Assembly: GCF_000716605.1 (NCBI RefSeq)
Contig: NZ_JNXE01000085.1
Coordinates: 1 to 8,277 of the forward strand
DNA: 8,277 nt
Direction: 5' to 3'
Origin: Streptomyces sp. NRRL F-525
GTDB lineage: Bacteria; Actinomycetota; Actinomycetes; Streptomycetales; Streptomycetaceae
A program made the translations under genes and the position numbers. The notes beneath the pieces were generated by a model that was not told the origin of the DNA, ran no database searches, and saw only the letters and a list, made by a program, of their open reading frames with translations. Shown one piece after another: positions 5,253-8,277 of the stretch (the first letter of the stretch is position 1; the number at the start of each line of letters is the position of its first letter).

Positions 5253-5527
5253 TGCCGGGCTTGAGGGTCATGGGGTCAGACCCGGCCGAGGTGCGGCGGA
5301 CGGCTGACGCGGTGGTGCGTGCTCTGCGGAACTGGCCGGAGACCCGGGTGGGAGATGTCTCCGAGACGCGGAACAAGCAAGGGCCGGGCATCCGGGTCTA
5401 CATCGAGGTTCTGGCTGACGTCGCCACCGACGGGGTTGAGGTGACGGTTGAGCGGGACGAACAGCCGCCGAAACGGCCCGTGCGCGGAGAACTGCCGCCG
5501 GCCGGAGCCGGCCGTTCATGCTCCTGA
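5252..5527 (+). CDS. 91-residue hypothetical protein coupled to the exonuclease
   Basis: The ATG at 5252 overlaps the exonuclease stop in TGATG, so translation is very probably coupled, with the G-rich GGGGGTGGG serving as ribosome binding site. A TTG three bases upstream is a less likely start. The product begins MPGLRVMGSDPAEVRRTADAV, predicted as a helix up to about residue 27. Alternating strands follow (IRVYIEVL at 47-54, VEVTVERD at 62-69), and then a Pro/Gly/Arg-rich tail that is probably disordered. I do not recognise a family. Coupling suggests it works with the exonuclease, for example as a partner or inhibitor, but no motif shows this. Confidence 0.72.
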   Translation: MPGLRVMGSDPAEVRRTADAVVRALRNWPETRVGDVSETRNKQGPGIRVYIEVLADVATDGVEVTVERDEQPPKRPVRGELPPAGAGRSCS

Positions 5528-5587
5528 TGCTCGACGTCGGCGGGGCTGGCGGGGTGTCCCCGGCCTCGGGGCTGTCGTTGGTCGGGC

Positions 5588-6097
5588 ATGACCTACTACG
5601 AGCTGTCCCGCTCCTCCGCCGCTCCGTTGGTCCGTCCGCCGAGGGAGCCATTCCCTGGAGAGGCCGAAGCGCTGGAGTCGGCGGCGGCGGCCGGCCGCAG
5701 GGCAGCGGGCTGGTTGCGGGCCCTTCCCTGCCCGGAGGATCAGAACTGGATCTCGGGTCTGGCCGACGCCATCGAGGAGGCGACTCGCAGCCTCGACCCC
5801 GGAGACTGTGACGACGTCGACCGCTGGGGCGAAGGCGGCGTGTCCGAAGCGTTGCGGGAACGGCTCGACGCGGTCTGGGGTGTGGCCGGTGCTGACTGGC
5901 TCTCTCCGGGACACAAGGCTCTAGTCCTGGCGATGGCCGGTGCCGTCCTCGGCATGCCGAGGATGCTCGCCAACGACCCCGTCACCGCGCTGCTGGAGGA
6001 GATCCCTGCTCTGTGCGCGGTACTCGACAGCGCCGCCGCCATCGGCGACGCCGTGGCCGCCCTGCCCGGCACCACCATCGTTTCCCAACGAACGTAG
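5588..6097 (+). CDS. 169-residue hypothetical protein, mostly helical
   Basis: The frame has consistent G/C third positions and reads on from the preceding genes after a 60-bp gap, so it is probably the third gene of the same operon. The ATG at 5588 is the first start in frame, though its ribosome binding site is weak. The N-terminus (1-25) is Pro-rich, followed by Ala-rich helices. The C-terminal half (about 107-160) is a run of hydrophobic amphipathic helices (ALVLAMAGAVLGM at 111-123) without charged gaps typical of soluble enzymes, but too broken for clear membrane spans. There are three Cys (48, 74, 143). I recognise no domain and propose no function. Confidence 0.68.
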   Translation: MTYYELSRSSAAPLVRPPREPFPGEAEALESAAAAGRRAAGWLRALPCPEDQNWISGLADAIEEATRSLDPGDCDDVDRWGEGGVSEALRERLDAVWGVAGADWLSPGHKALVLAMAGAVLGMPRMLANDPVTALLEEIPALCAVLDSAAAIGDAVAALPGTTIVSQRT

Positions 6098-6282
6098 GCC
6101 CTGTGCGGCCGACGGGACTCGGGCGGTGCACTCGCACCCGAGGAACGCGCGAACGGTGGCCACTCGGTGTGTGCCAGCTCGGCGGCTCGGCAGAAGACGG
6201 GGGCATTCGGGCCGTGCGGAGTGCCTGCGGGTGCCGAGTCGGCCCGCGTAGTCTGGTGAGGCACCGAATCCGGAGGTCGCTC
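6098..6282. terminator. Intergenic gap with a possible terminator hairpin
   Basis: This 185-bp gap separates the hypothetical gene from the toxin-antitoxin-like pair. At 6118-6142, CTCG and GGTGC pair with GCACC and CGAG around a four-base loop, with a three-base bulge, 20 bp after the stop. This makes a plausible but imperfect terminator. A TAGTCT at about 6249-6254 could serve as a -10 for the next gene, without a recognisable -35. Confidence 0.35.
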
Positions 6283-6564
6283 ATGTCCGCTGCACCCCTC
6301 GATCACGCCCCCGGGCCGATCGATCGGCCCCGTACGGTGGGCGCGATCCGCCGTGCTCTCCCGCCGGAACTGCGCGACCGTTTCCAGGGAGCCCTGGACG
6401 ACGCCGCCCCTGAGGATCTTTTCGCGCTGGTCGCGCTGTGGGGGGCGGTCGCGCAGACGGCCACCGATGCGGGCGCGGACGCGGCGGCCGGCGCCGTGCG
6501 GGCCGGAACCGCGGACACGTACGAGATTGGCGATGTGTTCCTCGCGCTGGCCGGGACCCTGTGA
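6283..6564 (+). CDS. DUF6247-like protein, putative antitoxin partner
   Basis: The product is 93 residues. I chose the ATG at 6283 because GGAGG stands six bases before it; the much longer open frame upstream is not coding-like. The segment RPRTVGAIRRALPPELRDRF (15-34) followed by a helical region ending in TADTYEIGDVFLAL resembles, from memory, the actinobacterial DUF6247 family. In my recollection its members are small and often sit directly before RelE-type genes. Here the stop TGA overlaps the start of the next gene (GTGA), as expected for a protein pair made in fixed ratio. In type II systems the first protein binds and neutralises the second. An 18-bp perfect palindrome lies inside its 5' coding part. 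Family assignment is tentative. Confidence 0.68.
   Translation: MSAAPLDHAPGPIDRPRTVGAIRRALPPELRDRFQGALDDAAPEDLFALVALWGAVAQTATDAGADAAAGAVRAGTADTYEIGDVFLALAGTL
6313..6330. repeat. 18-bp perfect palindrome inside the start of the putative antitoxin gene
   Basis: GGGCCGATCGATCGGCCC is fully self-complementary and lies 30 bp after the start codon. About 0.03 perfect 18-mers of this kind are expected by chance in a window this size, slightly more with the GC bias. It could be an operator for autoregulation or a chance feature of a Pro-Ile-Asp-Arg-Pro coding run. Confidence 0.45.
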
Positions 6565-6890
6565 GCTATCGGGTGGTCTTCACCGATGCTGCCCGGGAGG
6601 CCCTGCAAGAGCTGGACGGTGCGGAGCGGCTGACAGCCATCGCTCCCGGTGCCCTGTCGCGGGATGCCTTGCGCGCGCTGCTCGCCGGCACCACTCTGGG
6701 CACGCTGCTGGAGGACCTGGAAGCGCTGGCGTCCGATCCGTACGGCGGGCCGACTCTGGCGCGTACGGCGGGTGCGGAGGACGATCGTACGGGTCTGCTC
6801 GGTGCGCTGGCGGTCACCTACATGGTGAGTCCCGCCACGGAACCGCCCGTGATCACGGTGACCACCATCCGGCCCCCGAAGGGCACGTAG
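6561..6890 (+). CDS. RelE/ParE-like protein, putative toxin
   Basis: The product is 109 residues, starting at the GTG that overlaps the previous stop (GTGA), so it is translationally coupled. The layout follows the RelE/ParE fold: a first strand YRVVFTDAAREAL (3-15), helices through about residue 57, then LASDPYGG (56-63), the position where RelE proteins usually have L..DP, and a C-terminal sheet with VTYMV (85-89) and VITVTTIRP (97-105). RelE toxins cut mRNA on the ribosome, and ParE toxins poison gyrase. The basic residues normally needed near the C-terminal sheet are largely missing here (GALAVTY where GdyRviY is usual), so activity is uncertain. The helical middle is longer than typical. 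A structural comparison would settle this. Confidence 0.68.
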   Translation: MSYRVVFTDAAREALQELDGAERLTAIAPGALSRDALRALLAGTTLGTLLEDLEALASDPYGGPTLARTAGAEDDRTGLLGALAVTYMVSPATEPPVITVTTIRPPKGT

Positions 6891-6925
6891 CAGCGTCGGG
6901 CATGCCCTTGCGAGAGCCGGACCAA

Positions 6926-6971
6926 CTCGCGGTCGGGGCAACGGCGTTCGGCGGCGGAGTCCGACCGCGAG
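6926..6971. terminator. Inverted repeat between convergent genes, likely bidirectional terminator
   Basis: CTCGCGGTCGG (6926-6936) is the exact reverse complement of CCGACCGCGAG (6961-6971), separated by 24 nt. It lies in the 114-bp gap between the stop of the RelE-like gene (plus) and the stop of the gene at 7005-7559 (minus), the right place to end transcription from both sides. Confidence 0.65.
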
Positions 6972-7004
6972 CCGTGGCCCAGGGCGCGGGCCTCGGCGGT
7001 GGTC

Positions 7005-7559
7005 TCACGAGCGGTTGGCTGCTCGCCCTTGGGCGCGGGCTTCGTCCATCGCCTTCTTGAACTCGACGTCGCGGCGGCGGCGTTGGTAGATGGCGGGCGG
7101 TGTCACGCTCACGGCTGAGGCGGCGGCCTTCACGGTCGCACCGCTCCGTAGCTTCTCCAGGAACCGGGCTACCCGGGCTGGTGTCAGCCGGGTCTGACCG
7201 TGATAGCCATGCGGCGCGGCTGCCTGGATGACGGCCTCGCACGCGGCGTTGAACGCGGGATCTGCCCGCCAGTCGCCCGGCTCGCCCGCTCCGAGGATGA
7301 GTTCGGCCCGGCTGGGCGTGACGCCGAGTGCCAGCAGCCGGAGGTAGTCGGCGCGGGCGATGCGTCCGGTCTCCTCGGCGGCGTTCGGGTCGCGGCCCGC
7401 GAGCGCCACCGTCAGCCGCAGATCGGTGCGGGCCGCGATCCAGACGTCGGACAGGTCCAATCCCAGGCCCCTAGCTGCCTCGTCCGGAGCGCGGCCGTGG
7501 CGCAGCTCCGTGACGAGTAGGGCGCGGGCCTCGTCGGTGAGCGGCGCTGGTCTGGTCAT
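7005..7559 (-). CDS. Helix-turn-helix protein with three tandem terminase-small-subunit-like repeats
   Basis: The product is 184 residues, with ATG at 7557-7559 and a weak GTAGGGTGG ribosome binding site. The C-terminal repeat (about 133-174) reads FLEKLRSGATVKAAASAV then SVTPPAIYQRRRRDVEFKKA. This is the pattern of the helix-turn-helix found in phage terminase small subunits and related DNA-binding proteins: a helix, Gly-x4-Ala, a short turn, an aromatic-x-R/D-rich helix, then a D-x-F-x2-A step. Two earlier stretches fit the same spacing: 14-52 (LRHGRAPDEAARGLGLDLSDVW) and 74-110 (LALGVTPSRAELILGAGEPGDW). It would be a cytoplasmic DNA-binding protein. No phage genes surround it, so a packaging role is unlikely and a regulator is more plausible. 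It is divergent from 7663. Confidence 0.75.
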   Translation of the reverse strand: MTRPAPLTDEARALLVTELRHGRAPDEAARGLGLDLSDVWIAARTDLRLTVALAGRDPNAAEETGRIARADYLRLLALGVTPSRAELILGAGEPGDWRADPAFNAACEAVIQAAAPHGYHGQTRLTPARVARFLEKLRSGATVKAAASAVSVTPPAIYQRRRRDVEFKKAMDEARAQGRAANRS

Positions 7560-7635
7560 GTGCGCCACCCTACGAACCGGGTGGCCGCCGGGCGACCTTC
7601 CCCTCGGAGACCATCTCTGAACCGCACTCTTGCTC

Positions 7636-7654
7636 CCCCAAGTCACTGGGGAGG
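7636..7654 (+). promoter_or_regulatory. Ribosome binding site of the 7663 gene, partly inside a small stem
   Basis: The ribosome binding site GGGGAGG (7648-7654) lies eight bases before ATG 7663 and decides this start over the out-of-frame ATG at 7655. CCCCA (7636-7640) can pair with TGGGG (7647-7651) over a six-base loop, which would hide part of it. The stem is short and may not matter. Confidence 0.4.
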
Positions 7655-7662
7655 ATGGGCGT

Positions 7663-8061
7663 ATGACCTTCCCGTGGCTGACCCCACCGTGGCAGCGCGA
7701 TGTCGACTGCACGTACATGGCGGTGACGCTCACGGACGCGGGCGACCAGATCAGCATGGCCGCGTCGGCTGTGCGGGGAGACACCGAGACGGAGGCCCTG
7801 GCCGACCTGCTCATGGGACCCGGCAGCGCCGCCATCGCCGCCGCGGTGCTTCACGACCTCATAGGCGTCGTGGTCCGTGACGGCGTCGATGAGCTGTGGC
7901 TGACGCGGCCGCCCATTCACGTGGAGGCCGTGGAGGCCAGAGACACCGCCGGGGTGTGGGTTGTCACCGTGGACGCACCGCCGACCGAGGAAGCGACCTG
8001 GTTCTCCGCTACCGACACACGGCGTCTGCTCGCTCAACTCCAGGACAGGTACGGGGCATAG
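7663..8061 (+). CDS. 132-residue hypothetical protein
   Basis: The start is supported by GGGGAGG eight bases upstream, and the frame has strong G/C third positions. The protein begins MTFPWLTPPWQRDVDCTYMA and looks like a compact acidic alpha/beta domain: a strand at 18-24, a helix at 41-50 and 55-67 (hydrophobic, AAIAAAVLHDLIGVVV), strands at 77-101 (ELWLTRPP, VWVVTVDA) and a final helix at 117-130. There is no signal peptide or zinc motif. I do not recognise a family. Its upstream region is shared with the divergent helix-turn-helix gene, which is the natural candidate regulator, but no clear operator is visible in the 103-bp gap. Confidence 0.72.
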   Translation: MTFPWLTPPWQRDVDCTYMAVTLTDAGDQISMAASAVRGDTETEALADLLMGPGSAAIAAAVLHDLIGVVVRDGVDELWLTRPPIHVEAVEARDTAGVWVVTVDAPPTEEATWFSATDTRRLLAQLQDRYGA

Positions 8062-8102
8062 CTGGCACGGGTTCAGAGACGGTTCCTCAGAGGGGGCGCC
8101 GC

Positions 8103-8277
8103 GTGCAGCGCAATCGACTCGTGCCGGAGGGGCGATCACCTCCTCTGGACGGCTTGGGCGAGGAGCCGTGCCTCGGCGTCCTTGGCGCCCCCCGGGGTTC
8201 CGTGCGAGCCTCCGGTGACCGGTCGACGAGGGAACCCCCCGCCACCACCCACCCACCCACCACCCACCCACCCGCAC
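8103..8277 (+). CDS. Possible partial ORF running off the right edge
   Basis: From GTG 8103, with AGGGGG (8091-8096) six bases upstream, a frame stays open to the window end (58 codons). The product begins MQRNRLVPEGRSPPLDGLG and turns into a Thr/Pro/His-rich stretch where it crosses the C-rich tract. It has the right start signals, but the composition is low-complexity and no family is recognisable. It may be the N-terminus of a Pro-rich protein or a chance frame. Confidence 0.28.
   Translation, partial: MQRNRLVPEGRSPPLDGLGEEPCLGVLGAPRGSVRASGDRSTREPPATTHPPTTHPPA
8248..8273 (-). repeat. C-tract repeat with G-quadruplex potential on the minus strand
   Basis: Six CCC runs separated by one A, or once by ACCA, occupy 8248-8250, 8252-8254, 8256-8258, 8263-8265, 8267-8269 and 8271-8273. 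On the minus strand this is a GGGT-type tandem repeat with single-base loops, the pattern that forms very stable parallel G-quadruplexes. The tract ends four bases before the window edge, so its full length is unknown. Confidence 0.7.

Noticed and set aside
6303..6941. A 212-residue minus-strand frame opposite the toxin-antitoxin-like pair
   Set aside because: It has no recognisable features, and the plus strand has two coupled genes with a ribosome binding site.
7570..8277. A 235-residue minus-strand frame at the right edge
   Set aside because: It begins inside the GGGT tract and runs opposite the better-supported gene at 7663-8061.

Overview
The window looks like accessory DNA from a high-GC actinomycete, most probably Streptomyces. 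The evidence is G/C-ending codons, GTG starts, a short-leader promoter, and protein families common on Streptomyces plasmids, integrative elements and chromosome arms (DUF6233-like, DUF6247-like, RRQRL-type zinc protein). I see no tRNA, rRNA, CRISPR array, transposase or integrase. Whether the replicon is a plasmid, an integrated element or a chromosome arm cannot be decided from this sequence.

Layout. The left edge (1-77, minus) may hold the 5' end of an unrecognised gene. Positions 165-1588 have no convincing gene but are highly structured. They contain a long stem-loop (401-443), a dense array of about 20 TGTCC/GGACA repeats (798-1093) bracketed by two exact 13-bp direct repeats, and a region of about 55% AT (1281-1440). 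Together these resemble a replication origin. The repeat core, best written TTGTCC, is the first six bases of the Streptomyces DnaA box, so both a Rep iteron array and a degenerate DnaA-box cluster are possible.

Next come three minus-strand genes: a 45-residue membrane microprotein (1589-1726) ended by a perfect 32-bp palindrome, a small secreted four-cysteine protein (2007-2399), and a DUF6233-like protein (2505-2996). Divergent from them is a ribbon-helix-helix-type protein (3089-3658). It is flanked on both sides by the same near-palindrome (AATGGA-NN-TCCATT), one copy at its own promoter and one upstream of the next gene. That next gene (3813-5252) encodes an unusual multidomain protein: an N-terminal RRQRL-type zinc region with further Cys pairs, a charged coiled coil, and a complete DEDDh (DnaQ-like) 3'-5' exonuclease domain. 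A 91-residue protein is translationally coupled to it (5252-5527), and a 169-residue hypothetical follows (5588-6097).

The right part has a tightly coupled two-gene module (6283-6890) resembling a toxin-antitoxin pair: a DUF6247-like protein and a RelE/ParE-like protein with a GTGA overlap. It converges, across an 11-bp inverted-repeat terminator, on a minus-strand protein that appears to contain three tandem helix-turn-helix-like repeats (7005-7559). A divergent hypothetical (7663-8061), a possible partial ORF (from 8103) and a C-rich tract with G-quadruplex potential on the minus strand (8248-8273) close the window.

The most coherent hypothesis is a replication or maintenance region (origin-like array, toxin-antitoxin-like pair) next to a small RHH-controlled nuclease operon. 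The operator arrangement and the zinc-exonuclease fusion are the best candidates for something undescribed.
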